From Nonomuraea sp. NBC_00507 (lineage in GTDB: Bacteria; Actinomycetota; Actinomycetes; Streptosporangiales; Streptosporangiaceae), in assembly GCF_036013525.1 (NCBI RefSeq), contig NZ_CP107853.1, positions 5,766,001 through 5,830,000 of the forward strand: a stretch of DNA of 64,000 bases, written 5' to 3'. The translations under genes were made by a program, and so were the position numbers. The notes under the pieces are model-generated. The model was not told the DNA's origin, made no database searches, and worked only from the letters and a program-made list of their open reading frames with translations. Positions 18,161 through 27,714 of the stretch are shown here, one piece after another (positions within the stretch are counted from its first letter, which is position 1; each line of letters opens with the position of its first letter).

Positions 18161-18745
18161 GCCGCCGAAGGCCATCTTGACCAGCGCGTCGGCCAGGTCC
18201 TCTGCCGAGGCGCCCGGCACCGGCCGATACCACTCCGCGATCGAGTTGACCGTGCCGAACAGCAGCCGCGTCAGCAGCGCCGGGTCCACGTCAGGGCGGA
18301 CGGTCCCCTCCTCCGCCGCGGCCCTGACCAGCCCGCCGACGAAAACGTCGAACTCCTGCCGCCGCTCCAGCGCCGCCACCTCGGTCGCGCTGTTGCCGCG
18401 CACCCTGAGCAGCAGCGTCACGTAGGGCAGCCGGTCGATGAGCAGCCGCACGCTCTGCCGCACCACCCACTCCAGACGGTCGATCGCCGGGCCCGTGGCC
18501 GCCCGCTCGTCGGCGGTCAGCTCGAACAGCCCGTCCAGCGCCCGCTCGAGCGCCCGCGCCAGCAACTGCTCCTTGCCCGGCACGTGGTAGTAGATCGCCG
18601 ACTTGGTGACGCCGAGCGCCCTGGCCAGGTCCTCCATGCTCGTCCCGTCGTAGCCGCGCTCGTTGAAGACGCCCACGGCGATCGACAACACGGACTCGGG
18701 ATCATGTCCGCGCCGGCGCGAAGGGGTGGAGATGGGGGTAACCAT
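18149..18745 (-). CDS. paaR: TetR-family regulator, probable PaaR
   Basis: A 198-aa TetR repressor. The N-terminal helix-turn-helix is clear (SVLSIAVGVFNERGYDGTSMEDLARALGVTKSAIYYHVPGKEQLL, about 18-62). The C-terminal ligand domain is the divergent part. It starts 5 bases after the stop of paaI, so the two form an operon transcribed away from paaN. A palindrome in the paaI-paaN gap fits as its operator, and phenylacetyl-CoA is the known effector for PaaR homologues. The name rests on this context. Confidence 0.82.
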   Translation of the reverse strand: MVTPISTPSRRRGHDPESVLSIAVGVFNERGYDGTSMEDLARALGVTKSAIYYHVPGKEQLLARALERALDGLFELTADERAATGPAIDRLEWVVRQSVRLLIDRLPYVTLLLRVRGNSATEVAALERRQEFDVFVGGLVRAAAEEGTVRPDVDPALLTRLLFGTVNSIAEWYRPVPGASAEDLADALVKMAFGGLRR

Positions 18746-18749
18746 ATGC

Positions 18750-19163
18750 CTAATTATCCTGATGCGAGTCAGTAACCCGTCTCAGCTCCCGGCTCCGGCC
18801 GCGGAACTCCGCGACCACCTGTCCGTCCGGCCCGCGTACCGAGATGTCGTAGATGCCGCTGCGGCCGTAGCGGGTCCGCTCGGCGGCCTCGGCCACCAGC
18901 ACGTCGCCCTCGCGGGCGGGGGAGACGAACGTGATCTCCGCGCCCGCCGCCACCGTCACCGGGCCGCGCGTATTGCACGCGCAGGCGAAGGCCGTGTCGG
19001 CCAGCAGGAAGACGTAGCCGCCGTGGCACAGCCCGTGCCCGTTGATCATCTGGCCGGTCACCGTCATGCGGCACACCGCCCGGCCCTCCGCCAGCTCCGT
19101 CAGCTCGATGCCCAGGGCCGCGGAGGCGGTGTCGGCGTCCATCATGCGACGCGCGCTTTCCAA
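18750..19163 (-). CDS. paaI: Hydroxyphenylacetyl-CoA thioesterase PaaI (hotdog fold)
   Basis: A 137-aa hotdog thioesterase of the PaaI family, which releases CoA from stalled ring-hydroxylated phenylacetyl-CoA in phenylacetate catabolism. The family core is visible: NGHGLCHGGYVFLLADTAFACACN, with catalytic-site Asp in LADTAF, then PAREGDVLVAEA and GRSGIYDISV. The start is TTG at 19163, supported by AGGGAG 8 nt upstream; in-frame ATGs at residues 7-8 would truncate the first helix. It is divergent from paaN and followed by the TetR gene. Confidence 0.9.
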   Translation of the reverse strand: MESARRMMDADTASAALGIELTELAEGRAVCRMTVTGQMINGHGLCHGGYVFLLADTAFACACNTRGPVTVAAGAEITFVSPAREGDVLVAEAAERTRYGRSGIYDISVRGPDGQVVAEFRGRSRELRRVTDSHQDN

Positions 19164-19185
19164 CGCAGGTCTCCCTTGTCAACTG

Positions 19186-19199
19186 ACCGAATGTTCGGT
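19186..19199. promoter_or_regulatory. Palindromic operator between paaI and paaN (ACCGAA-TG-TTCGGT)
   Basis: A perfect 6-bp inverted repeat with a 2-bp centre, within the longer context ACTGACCGAATGTTCGGTAA. The left half (ACTGACCG) matches the PaaR site I recall from Corynebacterium glutamicum (ACTNACCGNNCGNNCGGTNAGT), with TG at the centre instead of CG. It is centred in the 82-base divergent promoter region, so one bound dimer could repress both directions. Confidence 0.75.
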
Positions 19200-19245
19200 A
19201 AACACTTCACCGTCTGGTCGATCTCTGTCAAGACGGTGAGCAACC

Positions 19246-20892
19246 ATGTTCGAACAGCACCGCGACACCCTGGAGAAAGCCCTTTCCGCGATCGCCGGAC
19301 GGGGATACTGGAGCGCCTACCCCGAGTCGCCGAGCCCGCGCGTGTACGGCGAAGGGGCGGCCGAGCGGGGCAAGGAGGTGTTCGAGTCCTACCTCGGCAA
19401 GCCGTTCCCCCTCGACCAGCCCGGCACCGGGACCTGGATCGGCGCCGAGCGCTCGCCGTACGGGATCGACCTCGGCGTCACCTACCCCGAGCCCGTCGTC
19501 GACCAGCTCATCGGCGCCGCCAAGGCGGCGATGCCGGCCTGGCGCGACGCCGGCCCCGACACCCGCGCCCTGACCTGCGTCGAGATCGTCAACCGGATCA
19601 ATCAGCACAGCTTCGAGCTCGCCAACGCGGTGCAGCACACGACCGGGCAGGCGTTCGTGATGGCGTTCCAGGCCGGCGGGCCGCACGCGCAGGACCGCGC
19701 GCTGGAGGCCGTCGCGTACGGCTACGCCGCCATGACCTCCTCCGCCTCGATCGCCCACTGGGAGAAGCCGGGCAAAGGCGAGCCGCTCGTCATGGACAAG
19801 CGCTTCACCGTCGTGCCCAGGGGCGTCGCGCTGGTGATCGGGTGCAACACGTTCCCCACGTGGAACGCCTACCCGGGGTTGTTCGCCTCGCTCGTCACCG
19901 GCAACCCGGTGATCGTCAAGCCGCATCCCCGGGCCGTCCTGCCGCTCGCGATCACGGTGCGGATCGCCCGCGAGGTGCTCGCCGAGGCGGGCTTCGACCC
20001 GGCGCTCGTGTCACTGGCCGCCGAGGAGGGCCGGGGGCTGGCCAAGACCCTGGCCACGCACCCGGACGTACGCATCGTCGATTTCACCGGCTCCACCGAG
20101 TTCGGCGAGTGGCTGGAGCAGAACGCCCGCCAGGCCCTCGTGCACACCGAGAAGGCCGGGGTCAACACCGTCGTCATCGACTCCACCGACTCCTGGCGGG
20201 GCATGCTGGGCAATCTGGCGTTCTCCCTGTCCCTCTACAGCGGGCAGATGTGCACCGCGCCACAGAACGTCCTCGTCCCCGCCGGCGGGATCGACACGGA
20301 CGAGGGGCACAAGAGCTTCGACGAGGTCGCCGCGGGGCTGGCCGCGGCGGTCGGCAAGCTGCTCGGCGACGACGCTCGGGCGGTCGAGCTGACTGGCGCC
20401 ATCGTCAACCCCGACGTGCTGGTGCGCGTGGAAAGCGCGCCCTCGCTGGGAGATGTGGTGCTGCCGTCGCGGGCCGTCCAGCACCCGTCGTTCCCTGACG
20501 CGGTGATCAGGACGCCTGTGATCGTCCGGGTGGATCCGTCCGCCTCCGACGTCTACGGACGTGAGCACTTCGGCCCCATCGCGTTCCTCGTGCCGACGGC
20601 CTCCACCGAGGAGAGCCTGGAGGTGCTGCGCCGCACGACCAAGGCGCGCGGGGCGCTCACCGCATCCGCCTATTCGACCTCTCCGGAGGTGCTCGACCAG
20701 GTCGAGAGCGCGGCACTGGACGCGGGCGTGAACCTGTCGTGCAACCTGACCGCCGGCGTCTTCGTCAACCAGTCGGCCGCCTTCAGCGACTACCACGGCA
20801 CCGGCGCCAACCCGGCCGCCACGGCCTCTCTCACCGACCCCGGCTACGTGGCGGGCCGCTTCCACCTGGTGCAGTCCCGCCGCCCGGCATGA
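19246..20892 (+). CDS. paaN: Phenylacetate degradation protein PaaN (aldehyde dehydrogenase type)
   Basis: A 548-aa NAD(P)-dependent aldehyde dehydrogenase of the short PaaN family, which lacks the MaoC-like hydratase half of PaaZ. ALDH features: VIGCNTFPTWNAYPG (active-site cap region), NPVIVKPHPRAVLPL (cofactor Lys), VDFTGSTEFGEWLE (Rossmann loop), HTEKAGVN and the catalytic Cys in LYSGQMCTAPQN. It would oxidise the ring-opened aldehyde of the phenylacetyl-CoA pathway. ATG 19246 follows a GGTGAG sequence. No paaABCDE, paaG or paaK lies in the window, so the rest of the pathway must be elsewhere. Confidence 0.9.
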   Translation: MFEQHRDTLEKALSAIAGRGYWSAYPESPSPRVYGEGAAERGKEVFESYLGKPFPLDQPGTGTWIGAERSPYGIDLGVTYPEPVVDQLIGAAKAAMPAWRDAGPDTRALTCVEIVNRINQHSFELANAVQHTTGQAFVMAFQAGGPHAQDRALEAVAYGYAAMTSSASIAHWEKPGKGEPLVMDKRFTVVPRGVALVIGCNTFPTWNAYPGLFASLVTGNPVIVKPHPRAVLPLAITVRIAREVLAEAGFDPALVSLAAEEGRGLAKTLATHPDVRIVDFTGSTEFGEWLEQNARQALVHTEKAGVNTVVIDSTDSWRGMLGNLAFSLSLYSGQMCTAPQNVLVPAGGIDTDEGHKSFDEVAAGLAAAVGKLLGDDARAVELTGAIVNPDVLVRVESAPSLGDVVLPSRAVQHPSFPDAVIRTPVIVRVDPSASDVYGREHFGPIAFLVPTASTEESLEVLRRTTKARGALTASAYSTSPEVLDQVESAALDAGVNLSCNLTAGVFVNQSAAFSDYHGTGANPAATASLTDPGYVAGRFHLVQSRRPA

Positions 20893-20953
20893 CCCCTGGG
20901 AGGGGGACGCGGGAGCGGGAAGGGACTCTACGAGTGGTGACGGGAGGAGAGCC

Positions 20954-21901
20954 ATGGCCAAGCCGTTCGCCTCATCGGCGGATCTCGGTGAGAAGAGGCA
21001 GACCCTGGAGGTGCTGGCGGACGGCGTGTACGCGCTCACCGCCGAAGGCGACCCCAACGTGGGCGCCATCGAGGGCGAGGACTTCCTCGTCTGCTTCGAG
21101 GCCCTGGCCACGCCGGTGGCCGCCGGCGAGTGGCTGACCAGGCTGCGTGCGCACACCGGCAAGCCGATCAGGTATCTGGTGTTGTCGCACTACCACGCCG
21201 TCAGGGTGCTGGGCGCGTCGGCGTTCGGCGCGGACGTGATCGTGACGCACGACAAGACCCGCGAGCTGATCGCCGAGCGCGGCGAGCAGGACTGGGCCAG
21301 TGAATACGCCAGGATGCCCCGCCTGTTCAAGGAGCCCGAGTCGATCCCCGGCCTGACGTGGCCGACGGCGACGTTCAGTGACACCTTCACCATCGACCTG
21401 GGCGGCGACAGGGGCGATCTGGTGCTGGCCTACTGCGGGCGGGGCCACACCGAAGGAGATCTGGTGGCGTGGCTGCCGCGCCACCGAATCATGTTCGCCG
21501 GCGACCTCGTGGAGTCGCAGGCCGCCCTCTACACCGGCGACGCCTTCCACCGCGAGTGGTCTGCGGGGACGCTCGACCGGGTGGCGTCCTTCGGGGCGGA
21601 GACGCTGGTCGGCGGCAGGGGAGCGGTGGCCAGGGGCAAGGCCGGGGTGGAGGCGGCCATCGCGCAGACCCGTGACTTCCTGCGCGTCATGATGCGCGAG
21701 GTGAGCGCGGCAGGGTCGGTGAAGGAGGCGTTCGACAACACCCACCGCGCTCTGGAGCCCCGCTACGGCGGCTGGCCGATCTTCGAGCACTGCCTGCCGT
21801 TCAACGTCTCCCGGCTCTGGGACGAGCTGCACGGCGTCGAGCGGCCGCGCATCTGGACCGCCGAGCGCGACCGCGAGGTCTGGAACGAGCTGCAGTCGTG
21901 A
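20954..21901 (+). CDS. MBL-fold metallo-hydrolase-like protein with altered metal motif
   Basis: A 315-aa metallo-beta-lactamase-fold protein. The usual HxHxDH motif reads HYHAVR (about 77-82), so two of the four residues, including the metal-binding Asp-His, are missing. Later ligands remain: GRGHTEGDLVAWLP (second metal His) and MFAGDLVE (bridging Asp). It may therefore bind one metal or act differently from standard MBL hydrolases. GGGAGGAGAG lies just upstream of ATG 20954, and its stop overlaps the start of the next gene (GTGA at 21898). Position after paaN suggests a role in aromatic-compound breakdown; the substrate is unknown. Confidence 0.85.
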   Translation: MAKPFASSADLGEKRQTLEVLADGVYALTAEGDPNVGAIEGEDFLVCFEALATPVAAGEWLTRLRAHTGKPIRYLVLSHYHAVRVLGASAFGADVIVTHDKTRELIAERGEQDWASEYARMPRLFKEPESIPGLTWPTATFSDTFTIDLGGDRGDLVLAYCGRGHTEGDLVAWLPRHRIMFAGDLVESQAALYTGDAFHREWSAGTLDRVASFGAETLVGGRGAVARGKAGVEAAIAQTRDFLRVMMREVSAAGSVKEAFDNTHRALEPRYGGWPIFEHCLPFNVSRLWDELHGVERPRIWTAERDREVWNELQS

Positions 21902-23442
21902 ACACCGAGCCGCAGGTCATCGTGATCGGCGCGGGGCCGGTGGGGCAGAGCGCCGCGTTGTTGCTGGCCCGCTGGGGCATCCAGGTGCTGGTGCTGGACC
22001 GGCGGCCGGGTCGGGACGCGGGCGGGTCGCGCTCCATCTGCCAGCAGCGGGACGTGCTCGACGTCTGGGCCGCGGTGGGGGCGGGCAAGGTGGCCGAGGA
22101 GGGGCTGACCTGGACGACCGCCCGCACCTACTACCGCGACCGTGAGTTGTTCTCCTGGTCGTTCGAGCGGGAGGGCCCGATGCCCCCGTTCGTCAACATC
22201 TCGCAGGCGCGCACCGAGCAGATTCTCGACGAGGCCATCGCCGGGCAGCCGCTCATCGAGGTGCGCTGGAACCACGAGGCCACCCGGCTCACGCAGGACG
22301 CCTCCGGCGTCACGGTGCACTGCGGGCAGCGGTTGCTGCGGGCACCATACGTGCTGGTCTGCGCGGGAGCGCGGGCCCAGCAGGTACGCCAGTCGCTCGG
22401 CGTCACCTTCGACGGAGAGACGTTCGACGACCAGTTCCTGATCTGCGACATCAAGGCCGACCTGCCGGGCTGGGAGAGCGAGCGCCGTTTCTACTTCGAT
22501 CCCATCTGGAATCCGGGACGGCAGGTGCTGATCCACCCGTGCCCAGGGGGCACGTTCAGGATCGACTGGCAGATCGCGCCCGACTTCATCCCAACGAAGA
22601 CTGATATTTCGCGAAAAATCAGGCAAATCATTGGCGAGCGGCCCTACGAGCTGATCTGGCACAGCACCTACCGCTTTCACTCCCGCATCGCCTCCCGCAT
22701 GCGCGTCGGCCGGGTCCTGTTGGCCGGCGACTGCGCTCACCTGGTGGCCCCGTTCGGCGCGCGCGGGCTCAACTCCGGAGTGCCCGACGCCGAGAACGCG
22801 GCGTGGAAGCTGGCCTTCGTGCTCAATGGCTGGGCCGGGGACGGCCTGCTGGAGTCCTACCACGCCGAGCGGCACGCGGCCGCGCGGGAGAACCTCGAGG
22901 TCACCGCCGCCACGATGCGTTTTATCGCGCCCCGCAGCGTGGAGGAGCGGATGCACCGGCGGGCGGTGCTGGAGGGCGGGCTGGTCGCGGAGATCGACTC
23001 CGGGCGCTTCGCCGAACCTTACTGGTATGTCGATTCGCCGTTGACCACGCCCGAGCCGACGCGGCCCTTTACGGGCAGGCCGCCCAAAGGCGCATTGTGC
23101 CCGCCCGCGCCCGGTGTGATCCTGCCCGACGCGAGCATTCCGGGCGGGCGGCTGCGGGAGTTCTGCCGGGATGGATTTCTAGTACTTCTGGGTGATATGT
23201 GCGATTCGAGTTTGTTTGTGCAGGTCCTGGGCAAGGTCACTACGGCGCCGCTCGCCGTACGCGGGCTCGCGGAGATGGATGGGACCGGCTCGCTCACTGA
23301 AAGGCTTGGCGCCGGGCCTGAGGAGGCATGGGTCATCAGGCCCGACTCCCACATCGCCGCGATCATCCCCCACGCGGGTCCGGAGTCGGTGGCGGCCGCC
23401 CTGAGTCGTGCCATGGGCGGCTCACCTGACATGACCCCATAA
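21898..23442 (+). CDS. FAD-dependent aromatic hydroxylase (MhpA-like flavoprotein monooxygenase)
   Basis: A 514-aa class A flavoprotein monooxygenase. The FAD-binding fingerprint [19 protein letters not shown] (9-27) starts the protein. The second FAD motif is [21 protein letters not shown], followed by [14 protein letters not shown]. The C-terminal thioredoxin-like tail (about 400-510) is typical of phenol/3-hydroxyphenylpropionate hydroxylases. It would use NAD(P)H and O2 to hydroxylate a phenolic acid. GTG 21898 is coupled to the preceding MBL gene. Similar FMO plus MBL gene pairs occur next to homogentisate-pathway genes in other bacteria (from memory), so 3-hydroxyphenylacetate is one guess. 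Confidence 0.87.
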   Translation: MNTEPQVIVIGAGPVGQSAALLLARWGIQVLVLDRRPGRDAGGSRSICQQRDVLDVWAAVGAGKVAEEGLTWTTARTYYRDRELFSWSFEREGPMPPFVNISQARTEQILDEAIAGQPLIEVRWNHEATRLTQDASGVTVHCGQRLLRAPYVLVCAGARAQQVRQSLGVTFDGETFDDQFLICDIKADLPGWESERRFYFDPIWNPGRQVLIHPCPGGTFRIDWQIAPDFIPTKTDISRKIRQIIGERPYELIWHSTYRFHSRIASRMRVGRVLLAGDCAHLVAPFGARGLNSGVPDAENAAWKLAFVLNGWAGDGLLESYHAERHAAARENLEVTAATMRFIAPRSVEERMHRRAVLEGGLVAEIDSGRFAEPYWYVDSPLTTPEPTRPFTGRPPKGALCPPAPGVILPDASIPGGRLREFCRDGFLVLLGDMCDSSLFVQVLGKVTTAPLAVRGLAEMDGTGSLTERLGAGPEEAWVIRPDSHIAAIIPHAGPESVAAALSRAMGGSPDMTP

Positions 23443-23456
23443 GAGGAGGGAACTGC

Positions 23457-24890
23457 GTGACTGGCCGGAGCTCGTTTCTGATCGTCGCGAACCGTTTGCC
23501 GGTGGACAGGTCGATCGAGCCTGACGGAACGGCCTCGTGGCGCAGGAGCCCTGGCGGGCTCGTCACCGCGATCGCGCCGGTGATGCAACGGCGCCACGGA
23601 GCGTGGGCCGGCTGGCACGGGGCGCCCGACGAGAAGCTGGAGCCGTTCGAGCAGGGCGGCATGAACTTGATCCCGGTCCCGCTGTCGGCCCGCGAGGTGG
23701 AGCTTTATTACGAGGGCTTCTCCAACGCCACGCTGTGGCCGCTCTACCACGACGTCGTGGCGCCGCCGGTGTTCGACAGGGAGATGTGGGAGACCTACCG
23801 GGAGGTCAACGAGCGCTTCGCCAACGCCGCCGCCGACGCGGCCGAGGAAGGCGCGGTCGTCTGGGTGCAGGACTATCAGCTCCAGCTGGTGCCTGCCATG
23901 CTGCGCAGGCTCAGGCCCGACCTGCGGATCGGGTTCTTCCTGCACATCCCCTTCCCGCCGGTCGAGTTGTTCTGGCGGCTGCCGTGGCGCAAGGAGCTGG
24001 TCGAAGGGCTGCTCGGGGCCGACCTGGTGGGCTTCCAGCTGCCCGGCGGGGCCTCCAACTTCCGCAGGCTGTGCCGGCGGCTGCTGGGGCTGCCGTACAA
24101 GGGCAACGAGATCTTCCTCGACGACCGTATCGTCCAGACACAGGCGTTCCCGATCTCCGTGGACTTCGGGCAGCTCGACTCGCTGGTACGCGAGTCCAGC
24201 GTCGTGGCGCGGGCCAAGGAGATCAGGGTGGAGCTCGGCGACCCCGAGCACGTGCTGCTCGGCGTGGACCGCCTGGACTACACCAAGGGGATCGGCCAGC
24301 GGCTCGAGGCGTTCGGTGAGCTGCTGAAGGACGGGCGGCTGCAGTCGGGCGAGGCGGTGTTCGTGCAGATCGCCACGCCGAGCAGGGAGCGGGTGGAGGA
24401 ATACCGCCGGCTGCGCGACGACATCGAGCTGCAGGTGGGGCGGATCAACGGCGAGCACGCGCAGCTCGGCTACCAGCCGGTCGTCTACTTCCACCAGTCC
24501 TACGACCACGAGGAGCTGGCCGCGCTCTATCTCGCCGCCGACGTCATGGTCGTGACCCCGCTGCGCGACGGGATGAACCTGGTGGCCAAGGAGTACATCT
24601 CCTGCCATCACGACCTGCACGGCGCGCTGGTGCTCAGCGAGTTCGCCGGGGCCGCCGACGAGCTGCGCCAGGCCTATCTGGTCAATCCGTACGACGTCGA
24701 GGACGTCAAACGGCAGATGCTGGCCGCGATGCGGGCCACGCCGCACGAGCTGGCCCGGCGGATGCGTACGATGCGCCGCCGGGTCGCCACCTACGACGTG
24801 GACCGCTGGGCGAGCGAGTTTCTCACTGCCCTGGAGTCACCTGCTTCAGCGACTTCCACGCGTCGTAGCGCTTCCTGGCGGTCCGGTTGA
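23457..24890 (+). CDS. otsA: Trehalose-6-phosphate synthase (GT20)
   Basis: A 477-aa cytoplasmic glycosyltransferase making trehalose-6-phosphate from a nucleotide-glucose and glucose-6-phosphate. Motifs: IVANRLPV at the N-terminus, [56 protein letters not shown] (donor-site Arg/Lys) and [15 protein letters not shown]. Length is standard. GTG 23457 has AGGAGGG about 5 nt upstream. No otsB is adjacent. The last 68 bases overlap the convergent DUF4235 gene, which lies on the other strand under the C-terminal Ser/Arg-rich tail. Confidence 0.94.
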   Translation: MTGRSSFLIVANRLPVDRSIEPDGTASWRRSPGGLVTAIAPVMQRRHGAWAGWHGAPDEKLEPFEQGGMNLIPVPLSAREVELYYEGFSNATLWPLYHDVVAPPVFDREMWETYREVNERFANAAADAAEEGAVVWVQDYQLQLVPAMLRRLRPDLRIGFFLHIPFPPVELFWRLPWRKELVEGLLGADLVGFQLPGGASNFRRLCRRLLGLPYKGNEIFLDDRIVQTQAFPISVDFGQLDSLVRESSVVARAKEIRVELGDPEHVLLGVDRLDYTKGIGQRLEAFGELLKDGRLQSGEAVFVQIATPSRERVEEYRRLRDDIELQVGRINGEHAQLGYQPVVYFHQSYDHEELAALYLAADVMVVTPLRDGMNLVAKEYISCHHDLHGALVLSEFAGAADELRQAYLVNPYDVEDVKRQMLAAMRATPHELARRMRTMRRRVATYDVDRWASEFLTALESPASATSTRRSASWRSG

Positions 24891-25107
24891 CCACGATCTG
24901 CGCCACGGACATGCCCACGCCCATGAGCACGGCGTAGCCGATGGCTTCGCCCATGCTGACCTCGGGTGACTCGCTGTCGACCGGCGGCTCCTTGCCGGTC
25001 GCCTTCACCCAGACGAACCCGAGAAGCTTTTTCATCGCCCACCCGGTCACCAGACCCACGAGGCCGCCGATGATCCGCCAGGCCACGTCGGGCTTGTCGT
25101 CCGCCAT
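24823..25107 (-). CDS. DUF4235 membrane protein
   Basis: A 94-aa actinobacterial membrane protein of unknown function. Two hydrophobic segments are visible: [22 protein letters not shown] (about 12-33) and [21 protein letters not shown] (about 53-73), each followed by basic residues. The C-terminus carries the conserved [11 protein letters not shown] 25107 is chosen over 25125 because GGAAGGAGAT lies about 5 nt upstream. Its 3' end overlaps the otsA coding end by 68 bases. Confidence 0.88.
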   Translation of the reverse strand: MADDKPDVAWRIIGGLVGLVTGWAMKKLLGFVWVKATGKEPPVDSESPEVSMGEAIGYAVLMGVGMSVAQIVVNRTARKRYDAWKSLKQVTPGQ

Positions 25108-25171
25108 CCCGATCTCCTTCCCCATATGTAACGAACACTAGTCTCTACCGCTTGTGGCGCCCGCGAAGCCG

Positions 25172-25177
25172 TACCAT
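25172..25177 (+). promoter_or_regulatory. -10 element (TACCAT), leaderless promoter of valS
   Basis: TACCAT lies 8 nt before ATG 25186. The AAGGAGG at 25178-25184 sits only 1 nt from that ATG, too close to work as a ribosome-binding site, so a leaderless start is the better reading. Confidence 0.5.
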
Positions 25178-25185
25178 AAGGAGGC

Positions 25186-27684
25186 ATGACTCAGCAGCGA
25201 CTACGCCATGCATCCATGCCCCAAAAGCCGACCCTTGACGGCTTGGAGCAGGTATGGGTAGCTCGCTGGGAGGCCGACGGCACCTATCGCTTCGACCGGT
25301 CCAAGCCGCGTGATCAGGTCTACTCGATCGACACGCCGCCGCCGACCGTGTCCGGGTCGCTGCACGTCGGTCATGTCTTCTCCTACACCCAAACCGACAT
25401 CATGGCCCGCTATCAGCGGATGATCGGTAAGGCGGTCTTCTACCCCATCGGCTGGGACGACAACGGCCTGCCCACGGAGCGGCGGGTGCAGAACGTCTAC
25501 GGCGTGCGGTGCGACCCGTCGCTCCCGTACGACCCGGACTTCCTTCCACCGGACAAGCCCGGCAAACGTGAGGTCTCGATCTCGCGGCGCAACTTCGTGG
25601 AGCTGTGCCACAAGCTGACCGCGATCGACGAGCAGGCGTTCGAGGAGATGTGGCGGCGGGTCGGCCTGTCGGTGGACTGGTCGCTGCTCTACACGACGAT
25701 CAGCGACGAGGCGCAGGCGGTGTCGCAGCGGGCGTTCCTGCGTAACCTCGCGCGCGGCGAGGCCTACCTGGCCGAGGCGCCGACGTTGTGGGACGTCAGC
25801 TTCCGCACCGCCGTCGCACAGGCCGAGCTGGAGGACCGGGAGTGGCCCGGCGCCTTCCACCGGATCTCGTTCTACGGCGAGAAGGGCCCGGTCTGGATCG
25901 AGACGACCAGGCCCGAGCTGATCCCGGCGTGCGTGGCGCTGGTCGCGCACCCCGACGACGAGCGTTACCAGGAGTTGTTCGGCACGTCGGTGCTGACGCC
26001 GCTGTTCGGGGTCGAGGTGCCGGTGCTGGCGCACCACCTGGCCGAGCCGGACAAGGGCTCCGGCATCGCGATGATCTGTACGTTCGGCGACATCACCGAC
26101 GTCACCTGGTGGCGGGAGCTGCGGCTGCCGATCCGGCCGGTCATCGGCTGGGACGGGCGGCTGCTGCCCGAGCCGCCCGAGGGCGTGGACGCGGAGCCTT
26201 ACAAGGAGCTGGCCGGCAAGACGGTGCACAGCGCGCGCGAGCGGATCGTGGAGCTGCTGCGCGAGTCCGGCGACCTCGAGGGCGAGCCGCGGCCGGTCAC
26301 GCGGACGGTGAAGTTCTACGAGAAGGGCGACAAGCCGCTCGAGATCGTCACCACCCGCCAGTGGTACATCCGCAACGGCGGCAGGGACGAGGAGCTGCGG
26401 CAGCAGCTGCTGGCGCGCGGGCGCGAGTTGCGATGGCACCCGCCGCACATGCGGGTGCGCTTCGACAACTGGGTCGAGGGACTCACCGGCGACTGGCTGA
26501 TCTCCCGCCAGCGCTTCTTCGGCGTGCCGTTCCCGGTGTGGTATCCGGTCGACGAGTCCGGGCAGCCGGTCCACGACGAGCCGATCGTGCCGCCGGAGGA
26601 CACGCTGCCGATCGACCCGTCCTCCGACGTGCCGCCCGGCTACACCGAGGACCAGCGCGGCGTGCCCGGCGGGTTCATGGCCGACCCTGACGTCATGGAC
26701 ACGTGGGCCACCTCGTCGCTGACGCCGCAGATCGCCGGCCGCTGGGAGAGCGACGACGACCTGTTCAAGCGGGTCTTCCCCGCGGACCTGCGGCCGCAGG
26801 CCCACGAGATCATCCGCACCTGGCTGTTCTCGACCGTGGTCAGGTCGCACGACGAGTTCGGCGGGCTGCCGTGGAGCGACGTCGCGATCTCCGGGTGGAT
26901 CCTCGACCCTGACCGCAAGAAGATGTCCAAGTCCAAGGGCAACGTGGTCACGCCCATGGACCTGCTGGAGCAGCACGGCTCCGACGCCGTGCGCTACTGG
27001 GCGGCCAACGGCCGCTACGGCGTGGACACCGCGTTCGACGTCGGGCAGCTCAAGATCGGGCGGCGGCTCGCCATCAAGATCCTCAACGCGTCCAAATTCG
27101 TGCTCGGCCTGGCCGAGAGCGACGGTGAGGTCACCGAGCCGCTCGACCTGTCGATGCTGGCGGCGCTGTCGGAGGCCGTGCGCGAGGCCGGCGAGGCGTT
27201 CGAGGCCTACGACCACACCAGGGCCCTGGAGGCCGTGGAGCGCTTCTTCTGGGCGTTCTGCGATGACTATCTGGAGCTGGTCAAGGCGCGGGCCTACGAC
27301 AGGTCCGCCTCCGCCCACGCGGCGCTGCGGCAGGCGCTCGACGTGCTGCTGCGGCTGTTCGCGCCGTTCCTGCCGTTCGTGACCGAAGAGGTGTGGTCCT
27401 GGTGGCGGGAGGGCTCGGTGCACCGTGCGCCGTGGCCCGCCGCCGAGCCCGGGACGGGGAACCCGGCGGTGCTCGCCGTGGCCTCGGACGTGCTCCGGCG
27501 GGTGCGCAAGGCCAAGTCGGAGGCCAAGCTGTCGATGCGTGCCGAGGTGTCCCGGCTGACGGTCACGGGCCCTGAGGCGGAGCTCGTGCGGCAGGCGCAG
27601 GACGATCTGTGCGCGGCGGGCAACGTCGAGGAGTTCGTGCTCGACCACGGTGACGAGCTGACGGTCGAGGTGCACCTGAGCTGA
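25186..27684 (+). CDS. valS: Valyl-tRNA synthetase, archaeal/Rickettsia-like type
   Basis: An 832-aa class Ia synthetase charging tRNA-Val. Signatures: [20 protein letters not shown] (HIGH motif as HVGH), [15 protein letters not shown], the CP1 editing domain (about 190-400) with [25 protein letters not shown] and the KMSKS loop KKMSKSKGN. The WDDNGLPTE form and the absence of the C-terminal coiled-coil arm seen in ordinary bacterial ValS place it with the archaeal/Rickettsia-like subtype. Whether this is the cell's only ValS cannot be seen here. A 9-bp terminator hairpin follows the stop. Confidence 0.93.
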   Translation: MTQQRLRHASMPQKPTLDGLEQVWVARWEADGTYRFDRSKPRDQVYSIDTPPPTVSGSLHVGHVFSYTQTDIMARYQRMIGKAVFYPIGWDDNGLPTERRVQNVYGVRCDPSLPYDPDFLPPDKPGKREVSISRRNFVELCHKLTAIDEQAFEEMWRRVGLSVDWSLLYTTISDEAQAVSQRAFLRNLARGEAYLAEAPTLWDVSFRTAVAQAELEDREWPGAFHRISFYGEKGPVWIETTRPELIPACVALVAHPDDERYQELFGTSVLTPLFGVEVPVLAHHLAEPDKGSGIAMICTFGDITDVTWWRELRLPIRPVIGWDGRLLPEPPEGVDAEPYKELAGKTVHSARERIVELLRESGDLEGEPRPVTRTVKFYEKGDKPLEIVTTRQWYIRNGGRDEELRQQLLARGRELRWHPPHMRVRFDNWVEGLTGDWLISRQRFFGVPFPVWYPVDESGQPVHDEPIVPPEDTLPIDPSSDVPPGYTEDQRGVPGGFMADPDVMDTWATSSLTPQIAGRWESDDDLFKRVFPADLRPQAHEIIRTWLFSTVVRSHDEFGGLPWSDVAISGWILDPDRKKMSKSKGNVVTPMDLLEQHGSDAVRYWAANGRYGVDTAFDVGQLKIGRRLAIKILNASKFVLGLAESDGEVTEPLDLSMLAALSEAVREAGEAFEAYDHTRALEAVERFFWAFCDDYLELVKARAYDRSASAHAALRQALDVLLRLFAPFLPFVTEEVWSWWREGSVHRAPWPAAEPGTGNPAVLAVASDVLRRVRKAKSEAKLSMRAEVSRLTVTGPEAELVRQAQDDLCAAGNVEEFVLDHGDELTVEVHLS

Positions 27685-27689
27685 CGCCC

Positions 27690-27710
27690 GGGGGACGCGC
27701 GGCGTCCCCC
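27690..27710. terminator. Intrinsic terminator after valS
   Basis: A perfect 9-bp stem (GGGGGACGC with GCGTCCCCC) and a 3-nt loop, placed 6 bases after the valS stop and 5 bases before the end of the convergent ArsR gene. It can serve both. Confidence 0.8.
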
Positions 27711-27714
27711 CGCT

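Noticed and set aside
25201..27675. A leftward open frame of 824 codons opposite valS
   Set aside because: Mirror of the synthetase reading frame in GC-rich DNA. The composition is unlike real proteins here and no motif is present.
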